Below, piece by piece: positions 30,901 through 43,366 of a stretch of 48,959 bases of DNA. Origin of the DNA: Trichoplax sp. H2 (taxonomy: Eukaryota; Placozoa; Uniplacotomia; Trichoplacea); assembly GCA_003344405.1 (NCBI GenBank), contig NOWV01000320.1:1-48959 (forward strand), given 5' to 3'. The notes beneath the pieces are model-generated. The model searched no databases. It had not been told where the DNA came from and saw nothing but the letters and a program-made list of their open reading frames with translations. The translations under genes were made by a program, and so were the position numbers. Positions within the stretch are counted from its first letter, which is position 1; each line of letters begins with the position of its first letter.

Positions 30901-33900
30901 TGCCTTTAAAATCCCTGATAGCACTTTTAGACAACAACAATATCCATTTGCCACTTGTAATAAAAATTTTATGCGGGGTTAAGATATCATTAAGAGTCAT
31001 TACTTTATCAATTTGCAGTGACCATGGCCTGACGGCACCGACAAATTTTTATTCTTATTAATGAATATTCTTAAAATAATTTCCTACGCTATTGGAATAT
31101 CATCATTAGGAAAAGCATATAGAGGATAGATGTAGATTTTAGTAACGGCTAGTAGAAGATTTGTTAGCACAATCTCACTTTTCTATAACTTTCTTTCTTA
31201 ACGATTTATTAGACAATAACGCGTTCTACAATATTAATGCTAGCGTCGCCTAAATAGACATAGCTTAGGCTATTTACATAGAATAGCAAGGTAATAGAAT
31301 AAAATAAATGGCTAACTGGACGATAACGATGTAGGCCAAACCTCAATTAAATATGGTGAATACGATGTTAAGTCGTTATAGTCGTTGTCAGCACTTTTCG
31401 AATCAACTTATTTTAAGCTTTTGCCAATATTAGTCCAATTTTCTTTCTACTCCATCAAAGTATTGCCAATTTAAGCAATCAAGCTAGAGGAAAAAGTACT
31501 TCAAGGAAAGATGATATCATTTCATATCATTTTCTTTGTTAGCGATTTTTGCCCAAAATCTGTAAACTTTCTTGATATGGTCGATATCGAAACTGACATG
31601 ATTTTAGCTATCCAGAAGTATTCAATTAGCATAAATGTATAAAAATAGCTTATAACGCCATCGGCGTTATAAGTTAAATAAAGATACTTGTTTTGATGGA
31701 TTAATGCGAGCTACTATATTTTATAGTTGAAACGGCGCCAAATCATTTCTTTTTTTTCGCCTTTTCACAGCTGTAAATTCCTCAATTCGAAACTAACTTA
31801 TCAATATACCGTAGAAAATTCTATAGTCTTTACTCCATTCTCTCTTATATTGTTTAGTATGTCTGCGCCGCAAAAACTAAATTTTAATCAGACTCCGATA
31901 CGAAGTATTTAGTAGATCTTTAGCAATCATACCCATAGGCAGCAAATAGAACTTTATTCATAGATTTCTTCTAGCAATTGAGTCTACCACAGATTGATAT
32001 AATTTACCATGGCTGGTATTTTTCTTCACTACTTCGCTCTATTAATGATAAGTAACTATATAGAGATACAATTTAAAACTGGTCTATATCCTTTTCAACA
32101 AGGTTATTATCACGTAGGATAATATGTAAACACTCAAGAGCTCAATTAACAAAACGCTATACAGTAGAACCTATATGACTGACTATAATCAAATATAACC
32201 TAAAACTTTCATTCAGATACTGCTATTACTGCCTCAAAATTAACAATTTTTAAATTTTAGCCAGAGAAAAATGATCTTTTGCGGTATCGAATCGATTTTT
32301 AATTATAAATACATAATTAATTAAAATACTTATTAATCATCGATAACTTGAAGCGCTCTAGCAGATTCATCAGAATTATTCCAGTGTAATCGAATTTAAA
32401 ATTTCTTACACTACTAATTATAAAAAGGATAATTCGAATTATCATCGGTGACGGCATAAACGATAACTTACTGCCGTCTAAAAAATTAAAAGTTAGTGCA
32501 TAAATCTAATTTAAAATCCATACCGTATCTAATGGCGAGAAAGAATACTGTATTAAAAAAATGGAATAATGCGGCGACAAACATTTCTAATATACAATAA
32601 GCAAATTAACTATCAGTCGTTGTAAATTAAAACTTCCTGTCGACAATACAAACGTATTCTATATTACTTTCTTCAACGGAAAAATAGCCATGTTGAGATA
32701 GTAGAACAAAATAAGACTGCCTCAACATAACAGAATTGATATTCTTCTCATATCCTGTTTATCATCCAGCGAAGCTATTCAAGAATTTTTGAAAGAGGAA
32801 CGAAAAAAAGTGAATTTAAATAACCTATCGACGCTTATTTGAACTCACGAGCAAAGTAACGCAATCGTATAAAATATAGCCTGCAAACTAACTTGCTATC
32901 AGGTACAAACTAGATTCCCTTAAATCTACCAGTATTTGATTATTATAATTATAATAGCTGATGGATATTGAATGGTATTCATTGTGGCATTGACTATTTG
33001 AATAGCTTAATAGAAGAATCTCTACATTGACTAAATTTTATTAAATGAGAATATTCCCTCCAAATTTTTGAGTAATGTTCTTAAGAAGCAAGGTACTACA
33101 TGTCTTTGATATATACCCTCAACATTGCAAACTAGCTGTAGCATATATGTTAGGAATACTTATTGCTAAAGCTCTATGGCCTTGATTTCTAAACTAATTT
33201 CCTATATTCAAGTTTATACCTAACTTAGATGCTCCTTCAGAAAATTTATGCAAACTAAAAATAAGATCAGTAATAAATTTCCAACTATCAACTGCAAAGT
33301 TAGTTTTGAAAATATACATATGGTAGATTATATCAATAGTTTAAATAGCGAAGGAAATCTAATAATTAGCCAATATAAACATAGCCTATTTAATATACAG
33401 CCAGTTCAATACCAATGGTATTATCAATAGATCACAACTAACATTAATCAGGAAGAACATAGTGCCATTTTTGATGCTTATTATAAATTTGATAAATTAT
33501 AATTAATTAGTGGAAGAAGTAATACCATTTAGCCCTACCAGGCAATTGCATTAGTTATAAGGATGTAGATATGCATAGCTACCAAATTCCCTGGAGTGCT
33601 AGACCTAGGTAATAGTGTGATTAAGTGGGACAGGGAAAATACAAGCTAGAGTTCAACAGTTCGTATATCCAGTAGAATAGTACTGGCGATTATTGTACCA
33701 TTAGACCTTAAAAATTCAGGAATAGGTCTATAACAGCATTACTTCGTATAGCGCGTTATTACGTTAGCTATTAATAATCAATCTGACTCTGCATTTCCAC
33801 GCTCTGCCAACATGACTACGAATCGCCCTTAACCTGTTTCGGTTATAGATTGTTCCACTCAAAAGTTTCGTCCGTTTCTGATACTGTCCGTCAAACTTAC

Positions 33901-36900
33901 TTCCTTACTGTACTGTAATCTTTGGTGCTTATTTAATCGAGGAACTATTTTCTTGAAATATTTTCAGCTGTTTTAATAAAATTACCCCGTGCGATATTTT
34001 TCTTCGCTCAATAGGGTGTATAAAATTGAAAAGCATCTAAATTAAATATATATATATATACATACACTGTTAGATATGAGAACGTAGCTCCAAAGCGTTA
34101 TTCTGCTATTCCGATAAACTATTCTGTCTTCCGCATTGTAAAGCGATGACTCAGATTTCTATGGAAATCTATTGCACTTTCGTTTTAAAACAATAACATC
34201 TAATTTTTAATGAGGCGGCGTCGTCCAAATTCATTAAAGGTCATGACTGAATAACTATTGATATGATTAACATAACTAGTTTCTAGTTCATATTTTCATT
34301 AGTAGAAAGAGATACAAATAACTTTTGAGTCTGCAAGACAAAATTTTACTCTCTTTGTACGATTTCGAAACGATACCTATAATTTTCACTTCTTTAATAC
34401 ATCTGAGAGAATTAATATGATATTAAATATGATGGACTGGTTTATATTATTACCCAATCCTAAGTTTTTAGAAAGGAAGGACAGATTTTTTTGAAATAGA
34501 CCTAACAGAAATAACAAAATATCGCTATAATATGTAATAAACTTTACCCCATTAATGTCGGCAAATTTAAAATGAATGTCAGCGCTAACTACCATTTGTT
34601 AACACTCGCCTGATTTATACAATAATTTACACTGTTATTCAATTTCCTTGGCTAACTTGGTTGTCGCCAACAATCTATATTCTAAAAACTATTAATGATT
34701 GTTGATGTAGATTTTTAAAGCCTACAATTTTTAGTAGGCCTTGTATGACTGTATCCAATTATAACCCAGTTCAAACTCGTATTTTCTCTTTTGAATCATT
34801 TGGTTAAAATTTGCTATCCTTTTCTATTGAGTTAACAATTAATGAATTGGTTATCAATAGAAAAGTAGGTCAAATTAATTTTGTAAATATAGACTATGTA
34901 GATCCTACAACGCAAATGACTAGTAAAATATAAATATATTTATAGATATATAGACTTTCTAGTTAAATTTAATAACTTGTTTTCATCTGTTATCCTACGC
35001 TAAAATCCCCTTGCATCATCTTGCATCAATTAAAAAGCAAATCGTTTTTGGCTGCAATTGCATATGAGCAAAATAGAAAGATACTACCATTTTAAATTGG
35101 ATATTGTATGATACTTATAACAACATTGATTGCAACCGTCGCAGTATTATCACTAGAGTTATTCTAGAAGGCAATCTTCACAGTTCGTTGGTATTTCATA
35201 CATTATTGGTGTTGATTTATATCAATAACAACACAAATAAAAAAAACAGGTGAGAGCTCTGTATATGGGTTTTGCCGTAAAATGTCATATGCAAAAGAGT
35301 TATTAAAGAGATATTAGATAGACTTAATGATTGCCAGCTATCCTCCGGTTGATGAACTGGTGAATCATCTAATCGATACAATTCTATTGAGTAGCTTAAG
35401 CTTTTGTAGCAAGATTTATAAAAAAGTTAGACGCGACAGCACACTTCCTAAATTATTGTATCATTTGCAATGACTAATCCATTGGAATACAAATTGGGTT
35501 CTAGCTAAATNNNNNNNNNNNNNNNNNNNNCTTGCATCATCTTGCATCAATTAAAAAGCAAATCATTTTTGGCTGCAATTGCATATGAGCAAAATAGAAA
35601 GATACTACCATTTTGAATTGGATATTGTATGATACTTATAACAACATTGATGCAACCGTCGCAGTATTATCACTAGAGTTATTCTAGAAGGCAATCTTAA
35701 ATTGTCATATGCAAAAGAGTTATTAAAGAGATATTAGATAGACTTAATGATTGCCAGTTATCCTCCGGTTGATGAACTGGTGAATCATCTAATCGATACA
35801 ATTCTATTGAGTAGCTTAAGCTTTTGTAGCAAGATTTATAAAAAAGTTAGACGCGACAGCACACTTCCTAAATTATTGTATCATTTGCAATGACTAATCC
35901 ATTGGAATACAAATTGGGTTCTAGCTAAATAGAGTAAAAAATTTTGACATTAACCAAGGACGAATAATGCTTGTCATAATGATCGTTAACAATCGCTACC
36001 TTTTCTTACTCGATTGTTTTTAATCAGTAATTTGGGTCGTTATTTTATCATAGTGCTAAAGTTTTGCTTGATTATTTAGCAATGTAAGCATTATTATTCA
36101 ACGGAACAAATGGTAAAAATATAATCCATTATATCAGGCGTATTCGTATTAAATTGACATTTTTTGTCGATTTTCTTCCCCCTCTTTTGGGAAAATTCCA
36201 CCTTCTATAGACATTTAATTTTTATCTATTCATTCTATAGTGCTACGACAGTATTAGGAATAAGTACGGTACAGAAGTAAATAACAATATTACCCATCCA
36301 AAGAGTAATAGTCATGCTTAAAATCAGGCGACTATCGCGATTATTTTTCATATTATTTATATTATTTTTGGCTAACTTTTTTTCTTTTGTGTGTACGTGT
36401 CTGTATCTTCCTTTCGTTGGCAAGTTGATTATATTAATTATAGTAGTGTTCAGCGTTTCCAAGAAACGCTGAACATAAAACAGTATAAGTTTTTTATTAC
36501 ATTGTCCAACTTCATCACCTTACCCGTCGTCAATGCAAATAAAGTACGTAGGTGGATCTATTATACCCGTTTTATACTTAAATAATTCCAGATTGGATTG
36601 TCAACTGCTGAATTTTAAAACTTGTTGTCCAGCACATTTATTATCTGTACACAAGGGTAAATTTTTTGTATATCATAATCAATTGGTTTTCTATCTGACT
36701 CACACTATCAACATTGATTTTCTCTTGTACTAAAATGGAAAATAAGCCTCAAAAGAGTGTAATAGATCAGCAAGGAACACATTCCTGCAGAAGACTAGAT
36801 AATAAGCCAGGATTTCTATATTTTTCCTTATTTTAATGTAGTTGCAGTCTTATTATTTACGCTAGTGTAGTAGACTATTTACTCGCCTGCAAGCGCAGGG

Positions 36901-39900
36901 ATTAGCTTCTATTTTGATGTCTATATTATCATTTTATTAAATTATGGTTACAAATGATAGTACAGGATATCAAGTCAAGTTGCTTTCTATATAACGGATT
37001 TCCATTTTTCAATGTATATTCCGCTATTTTATAATGCATAGCTTAGTAATGATTGATCCCTTAAAACAGAGATTTATTTTAAGAAATAGGCTAGCGGCTT
37101 TATGATTACTTTCATGTGATGATATAATCTAGAAGGGAAAAAATGGTACGGAATGATACAGATGATCATCGGCATTGCAACCAATACAAAGTTGTAATTA
37201 TTCTTAAGAATTAAATATGAAGGTAGAAAGTAGGGTAGTGAATAGAAAAAAAACATCTTGAAAATTACTGCTATATGCAGGACTAGTATATAAATTAATA
37301 ATACCTAGCGTAAAAGGTTAGGCACTTTCAATAATTTATCTTGGAAGTCAGATCTATTACTAGTACTCAAAATATAAAAATCACCAGCACTGAAAGGCAA
37401 CCCTATTGCATTCTACTATGACTTTGACCATGCCATTTTTCACAGTATAGCAATAGAATTGGCCACAAAATCAATTGAATATATGATGAAAAACAATAAC
37501 AATAATAACCCCGTAAAATTATAAAATAAAGATGAATTCAAGACTATTGATTCACATTCTTTAATAGCACTTTTTATAGATTTGATTATAGAAAGGTGAC
37601 CGTATGACGTAGCCGATGGCTCTATCCTACTATTCTATGCATACATTTTTGAAGTCCCCTTTTACACTTTTGATGATGTATGCAGCGTATCAATAGAGTT
37701 GAAATAATCTAATGCCAATGAGGGAAAATTTTTAATTGTCATCACTCTTTAATTATGTAAGAGCTAGACATAGTTGCTATTGAATATCAAGCACTATGAT
37801 GGACTCTTCTACAGTCTTTACAATTATAGCTGTTATCACGTTTTGCCAGCCATCCAATGACGACAATAATATTAGTCCAATCAGAAGATTGGAAAATTAT
37901 TCCATAACTCTACTTATTACCAGAGTTGATAGATGGATTTCATTCAATTTTAATTCGTATTGAATACAATACAACCACAAAAGAAAATGATCTACAATCC
38001 TATGGATCTTCACCTGATCGATTGCTTCCTTATTCATTAGATCCGACGTATATCATATACGTTGGCGTTATTATTGTTGTTGTTATTTTCATGTTATAAG
38101 TAGTACTGAACCCATCCCTTAATATCATTTTATCACTTTTTTTGTAACAGTAAAATCTTTCTTCTATACTTGTTACTATTAAATACACTTGTATTTCTCT
38201 TTTAAAATTCAATTTTTCTCCTCAAACTTATTTTTCATGACCATTCTCGACGTTATGTTTTCCAATCCAGAAGTCAGTTCATCACCATCGTCAAAACCAG
38301 CTAGTCCTGCTGAATCACCTTCCAGTACCGGCGGTGGCTCTAATCCAAATGGCAGTGGCAATCGTTCCAATAATAACGGTTTGTAAAGGATTTTTTATTT
38401 CTCCAGCAACACAACAGATATTACGAGGAAATTTTTTTATTTATTGCGCCTTGATTTCCTAATCTAAATCTCTTCTTGCCCTATTTCAATAAGTAAATTA
38501 TCGGAATTAGCGTAAAAAAAGTCTTTTAACGTGTTAATGTAACAGCGATGAAATTAAACTCTAGTGTTATCAACTATCATCCGTATTTTTATTGTCATCT
38601 CTTCTATTTTATTATCCCTTCCATAAGTTTGGATATTTCAATATAGAATTGATAGCTTAGCTTTAATAATCTCAAATTAATGTCAAAAAAATTATTTAAA
38701 TTGATAATACTAGTTTTCTATTCTCTATTTCTATATTACGAAAATATCTAGAAGCGCAACTTCTTAGATACTATGGGTAAATAGCAATTTTGTTGAAAAG
38801 TACTTATTTAGATTGAGTGGTATCAGATTAAAGCAAAAATACTTCGATTTATAACTGTTTAAAAAAACAACATCTGGTAGAGTACCGATATTATTAATAG
38901 TACCCAGCTAAGCGAAAAAAATGGCGTTCAATCACATTCTTTTTCAACATGTTCTTAATGATATATTTTTACTCTTTTAAATTTTTAATTATAACCGGCA
39001 AGTGATAATTTTCTAGTTTGTTTTAGCTACAGAAAAAAGGAAAATTTAGTCAATAGTTTGCCTTACTTTTAGCCATACATAAGATCAGTTATCATAGATT
39101 ACTCCCTCTCTTCCCCAAAAATGCAGCAGATTAAAAATGCCAGAAAAATGTTCAAAGGAAAGGATAGGGAGAGTGTGGGAGTTGAGCTGGCAGATTTCTA
39201 TTCTTTACCTGCGATTGTTACAACATTTACGATACAGTATCATGCTCATATTGTTCTCAGTATTTGTTGATACTTTAAAAGGACCAATTGATTGAATGCT
39301 GTATTGCTATATAGGAAGGAAGCGAGTCTAAATTAAATTAAACTGTGTCAGGAAATTTAGAACTATAATAGAGTAGATCATTATAAAGGTATATTTAACC
39401 AAACTTGATTCTCATAGTTAATATCAATACCTTTAATATTTTTTAATGAATATTATCCCAAGAGTAATTTAATGTTACTATTTATATCCAAAAATTAAAT
39501 CTAATGCAGGTGCCTTTTCTCATTTTATGGCCGCTATTCATTTCAATTTCTCCTGTATGATTAACTATAGATTTACCTTTATTGTCAGAGTATATCTATT
39601 CCGTCAGTCTTCCACATTCTTTGACTCGCCTTTATAATGCATTATGGTCATCGATAATTTATATATAATACGCATATATACGTATACATATGCCTATACG
39701 TCAATGTAAGAAATAAGTGAATAATATAGCGTTAATAATTTGACTGATCATCTGCTGTATTAACTCATCAGAGGCATGAAATTAATTAATCATAAAATGT
39801 ATTGCCATCTTTTTTTTTATTTAAAATCTACATTTTATTAATAATATAAATGCATGTTTATATGCATGTCATTTATTTTTTAATATACTGGCTATTGACA

Positions 39901-42900
39901 ATTATGGCATGATTGACATTGAAAATGGAAGATAAACAACTTCAGTTAACCACGCTATCACTACAAAATTTTACAAACAACAATACTTATGGTGAAAATA
40001 CTACTGATTCCTAGTATTGAATGTTAATCTTAGCCTCGTCTTCATATCATGATAACAGTAGTAATCGATAATATGAAAGTTACTCCATTAAATACTTTTG
40101 TTTGCATATCAAATGACGCTTAGCTTTCAAGTCAAAGGACTATCAGTAATAAACGATTAATATTGTGTGTGATATCGGTGACATTTCTACTTGGCCATAA
40201 TATTAAAAGCCATTCGCTTTCTTCTTCCGCTTGTTGACCCAAGCCATTTAATTTAGAAGCCTTATTTAAAACTGTACTTTCTATTGGAAATCAAAGACGT
40301 AAAAGCAAGGAGTTAGTAGGATAACCGTTTCATCGGATTTGCATAATCCTCTTTAAGTTCTGATAACCAATTCATATTCAATTTGCTAATGCTGTATGTA
40401 TGCGCCTTTTTCAGTGCAATATTGAATTTCTCAACGTCGTACTAACTTTATTCTGTACGAAGTGCATTCAAATCGCTTGTATGTTACAATCGAAAAATTT
40501 ATCTTCTCATACTATCCCAATAGTAAAACTTTAAAATTTTTGTGATATAATGACTACCTTATATATTTAGCAGTATTTAAGAAAATTCAATTTAATAGTA
40601 GCGGTACTGGATTCAACTATTAGAGTAGATCTACTTTATATACGGTATGCTATCTTTTACGCCGATATTTAGTAATTTTCATTAACGAAAACTCAATGTG
40701 AATTCTTATCTACTGAATTTATTATGATAGCAAGGATCGTAATTAATTAATACATCTGTATGCATAATTTAATAGTGTAAGCGATACTCTACGTACTCTC
40801 TTATATGCCAATTATTGCTTCAGTCGAACGATTACGTTCTTAATTAACAGAGAAAATTATACATAATATATGCCTTGTGTTCGGCAATACACTACTTATT
40901 AATTAATTATATTAATAATTAATTGACAATTACATTTTATCCGTTGACATAAACCAGTTAATTAATTAAAAAGGTGGATCTAGGCAGTAAGCAAAGAAAA
41001 AAGTGTAACTACCTCACTAAAGAAGTTAATAATTTGTTGTGATCTACTAATACTCATTTATCCACATGTTAAAATCGAGTAAATGATGATCACAGTTAAA
41101 GATCACAAAATTGTATTAGTTGGATGAGAATTATATTTAGATGTAAAGTACAATTGTATGATCTGTTTCGCCATAGTTGCTCTTACTCAATAGATTGCTG
41201 AGTATACAGTTTTTATATCCGGCGTAAAATAATCACATAATTTATTATCGAATATGAAAGTATTCTTTAAAAAATTGCTAACTTAATTGCAGACGAAATG
41301 ATGAAAAATATTTGTGGCATCTTTACATAATAGGAATCGTGTATTGAAAGCCTTTAATTATTACACGCGTTCATAGATTTGTGTGTTTATTGCATTGCCA
41401 ATGCCAAGCAAATTATTATTGCACTATTCAAATATATATTCAATATTCATTCTTTAAGTCTGGCCTTACTAACAAATGGGTAATTACAAATTACTGATCT
41501 ATAAAAAAATTACCCAATGTTCTATATTCTGAGTTATTTAAATCCGTAGTAACGTCATCGCTTTAAAAATAGATTCAATATCAATTTGCTTCAGTCCGGA
41601 TTTATAAAATTTTAGTAAAAAAGATAGACAACTACCCAAAGTATAAACTTTAACTAATTGTCTATTGAGCGAACTACAGAATATGGAATAGTAAAGTTGC
41701 TAAATCTCGTAAATTTTCTGACGATTGTCTTTTTTTTCTACGATTCTTTTCCAATCTCTAATTAAAAATCATACGATAATCAACGTCATTGCTTCCATAG
41801 TAACATTTTCATAATTTAATTTATTTCTGTCAGATTGTTAAGCTAAAAAACTGATAAGTTTATGACATGAATCACTGAGTATATCATATATGCATAGTAA
41901 TGTAACAATGAAATTTTATGCACTATAGTTGCTAGCCTCGAATACTGGATATTTCAAAAATTTGTGTCCAATTCAGTTATCTTAAACCTAAATTGTAATA
42001 ACCAAGTAATAGTCTCCTGCTATTACTACTACTATAATTACCTGAGATCAATACATCTCTCAATTGTGATTGTAAATTAATTTAAATTCACAACTACTTT
42101 TACATATTGGTAAAGCATGATAAAATAGTTCATAAATACATTTGAGCCTCTATTTGAGGCTATCAATATGAGTTTTGAATGTAAAGGCTTATTCAAAGTT
42201 AACTTAATAAGAGCAAATTGACATCTAAGCAAATACGTCTTTACATTATTTGATAATTTTTTAGCCAGTTATGATCTTAATTAATTTTATTAAGTCAATA
42301 TCACAATTGAGCTATTAATAAACATGACGAATTTTGTTATCCAAGAACTTCATCGAATTTTAATTCCTTTGATACTACCGATTTATTTTATTTCAAATCT
42401 CATATTAATTTTCGCCAGCTGATTATAGTATATTTGGTAAATGATAAAGTTCCACGGTTACCGGATTTATTTCTACTAAAATCAAGAAACCTATTTACAA
42501 ATTTTAATGTATAATATAATAAAGATAAAAATGGAGCTATAGTCAAATTTGTTTCATTAAATAGAAGGTCAATATGAACTTATATGCAATATATCTAAGC
42601 ATTTTTTAAATATACTATATCAATATCCCAAAAATCCAATTACAAATGTAGTAGTGGACAATAGATCAAGTATACGTTGTTAAATAGTTTGCTGCTTTGG
42701 TTGATGAAACTGTGTATATGAAACTATGTATATGAAATAAGTAGCTAAAAATTCATTTATGGTTATTGCATATAGCATACTAAATAAGCAATTTTAACTA
42801 CTGTATATATTAATATAATTGTTACGTTCTCATCATTAGGTGGTCAAATCCAATTGTGGCAGTTCCTGTTGGAGTTACTGAATGACAATCAGAACAGTTC

Positions 42901-43366
42901 TTGCATTAGTTGGGAAGGAACCAATGGTGAATTTCAATTGCGTGATCCTGATGAAGTAGCAAGACGTTGGGGTGAACGTAAAAGCAAGCCCAACATGAAC
43001 TACGATAAATTAAGTCGTGCGCTTCGTTATTATTACGAGAAGAATATTATGACGAAAATCCATGGCAAGCGATACGCATACAAATTCGACTTTAATAGCT
43101 TGGTACAACTTAGTCAACAAAGTCAAGGTGTAACCAATATTAAATTGCCTAATTTTGACGCAAACATCGTTGCTAAAGAGGTTTATCATTATCCCACAAT
43201 GACTGCTTATCGAGCTCCACCCCCATCATTGCATAATACAACTGCATTATATCATCCATATCTGAACGGATTCCATACCATATCGCAACAACCAAGTTTG
43301 GCTTATCCACCACTACCAAGATTACCTGGGCCTTGTTGGGCATCATGTGGCGGTAACTACTATTAA
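24870..43366 (+). CDS. FLI1/ERG: ETS-domain transcription factor, ERG/FLI1/FEV class, four exons
   Basis: Nuclear DNA-binding factor that recognises GGAA cores. Reconstructed exons: 24870-24954, 27373-27429, 38271-38378, 42840-43366. All three introns are GT-AG with phase 1, and the total is 258 residues. Residues 1-84 are low-complexity: Thr-rich, then a short Lys/Glu/Gln segment, then Ser/Pro/Gly/Asn-rich. The ETS domain is residues 87-168 with recognition-helix Arg143 and Arg146 in LSRALRYYY. The C-terminus is Pro/Tyr-rich and ends GGNYY, like FLI1/ERG (GSYY). No Pointed domain was found, and the length matches FEV (about 240) and not ERG (about 480). The last exon is certain; exons 1-3 rest on splice sites, matching phases and composition. 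A missed exon in the 10.8-kb intron is possible. Confidence 0.7.
24955..27372 (+). other. Intron 1 of the ETS gene
   Basis: About 2.4 kb of AT-rich sequence. The frame at 26031-26276 lacks an ATG and any recognised motif. Several GGAA words are present but not clustered enough to claim a regulatory site. Confidence 0.5.
27373..27429 (+). CDS. ETS gene exon 2 (predicted, 57 bp)
   Basis: Bounded by caattttag|AT and AAAAAG|gtaaca. Completes Asn29 and reads [18 protein letters not shown], then one base of the next codon. NPSIYQSYM loosely recalls the NPMNYNSYM segment upstream of the Pointed domain in FLI1/ERG, but the match is too short to prove orthology. Confidence 0.5.
27951..28151 (+). CDS. 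Possible cassette exon in ETS intron 2
   Basis: Open frame ending at a good donor (TGTACAG|gtaaga). If it starts after GATAG or GCAG near 27950-27956, both ends are phase 1, so it could be added between exons 2 and 3 without a frameshift. It would add about 67 residues, including [20 protein letters not shown]. The acceptor lacks a pyrimidine tract, and a frame of this size is likely by chance, so I give it low weight. Confidence 0.15.
30449..30954 (-). other. Unidentified coding-like frames inside the ETS intron
   Basis: On the minus strand, 30640-30449 reads [20 protein letters not shown] and [20 protein letters not shown] directly after a fair acceptor (gttattttatag). Upstream, 30954-30688 reads [20 protein letters not shown] and continues. 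The two are separated by stops. I recognise no family. They may be remnants of a nested gene or chance; composition of the first favours a remnant. Confidence 0.2.
31649..31673. repeat. Perfect hairpin, 11-bp stem, 3-base loop
   Basis: CTTATAACGCC, loop ATC, GGCGTTATAAG. The GC core (ACGCC/GGCGT) stands out in AT-rich intron sequence. Confidence 0.8.
34047..34064. repeat. (AT)n microsatellite
   Basis: Uninterrupted alternating A/T of about 18 bases inside ETS intron 2. Confidence 0.8.
35010..35930. repeat. Haplotype duplication around gap 2
   Basis: The 501 bases at 35010-35510 return as 400 bases at 35531-35930. The right copy lacks about 100 bases (roughly 35179-35279 of the left copy) and differs at a few single positions, for example ATCGTTTTT against ATCATTTTT. 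The left copy ends TTCTAGCTAAAT at the Ns, and the same words in the right copy run on into unique DNA. As at gap 1, this indicates two alleles placed in series. Confidence 0.9.
35511..35530. other. Assembly gap, 20 N
   Basis: Placeholder of the same length as the first gap; the flanks overlap, so the gap length carries no information. Confidence 0.95.
36448..36474. repeat. Perfect hairpin, 12-bp stem, 3-base loop
   Basis: GTTCAGCGTTTC, loop CAA, GAAACGCTGAAC. It is the longest perfect short-loop palindrome I found in the window, and its GC content is above that of its surroundings. In the ETS gene's sense strand it would form a stable stem in the pre-mRNA. I see no flanking poly-T or promoter boxes that would make it a transcribed gene of its own. 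Confidence 0.85.
38271..38378 (+). CDS. ETS gene exon 3 (predicted)
   Basis: Acceptor ttccaatccag|AA and donor AACG|gtttgt, the donor being a weak match. It reads [20 protein letters not shown] and [15 protein letters not shown]. The frame is open back to 38183, with ATGs at 38237 and 38255, so an alternative transcript could start here ([12 protein letters not shown]...) after a 5' exon ending at the acceptor at 38150. Phase joins exon 4 as Gly-Gly-Gln-Ile, the normal entry to the ERG-class ETS domain. Confidence 0.65.
38379..42839 (+). other. Intron 3 of the ETS gene
   Basis: About 4.5 kb of AT-rich DNA with TTAATTAATTA runs near 40740 and 40898-40970 and alternating purine-pyrimidine words near 39660-39700. 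No coding frame is supported. Confidence 0.65.
42840..43366 (+). CDS. ETS gene exon 4: complete ETS DNA-binding domain and C-terminus
   Basis: Acceptor catcattag|GT. The ETS domain begins at [11 protein letters not shown] and includes the SWEGTNGEF turn. It continues with [19 protein letters not shown], the recognition helix [17 protein letters not shown], and [12 protein letters not shown]. The [22 protein letters not shown] run is diagnostic of ERG/FLI1/FEV and excludes ETS1, ELK and PEA3 subgroups as the nearest class. The tail after residue 168 is not conserved except for the last residues GGNYY. The whole domain lies in one exon. Confidence 0.97.

Larger units (their letters stand above)
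27430..38270 (+). other. Intron 2 of the ETS gene, about 10.8 kb, with gap 2
   Basis: Long AT-rich intron containing the second gap (35511-35530) with duplicated flanks, two strong hairpins (31649-31673, 36448-36474) and an (AT)n run near 34047. A phase-compatible open frame near 27951-28151 could be a skipped exon (see findings). The minus strand holds coding-like frames at 30449-30640 and 30688-30954 of unknown meaning. A Pointed-domain exon, if it exists, would have to be here; I did not find one. Confidence 0.55.
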
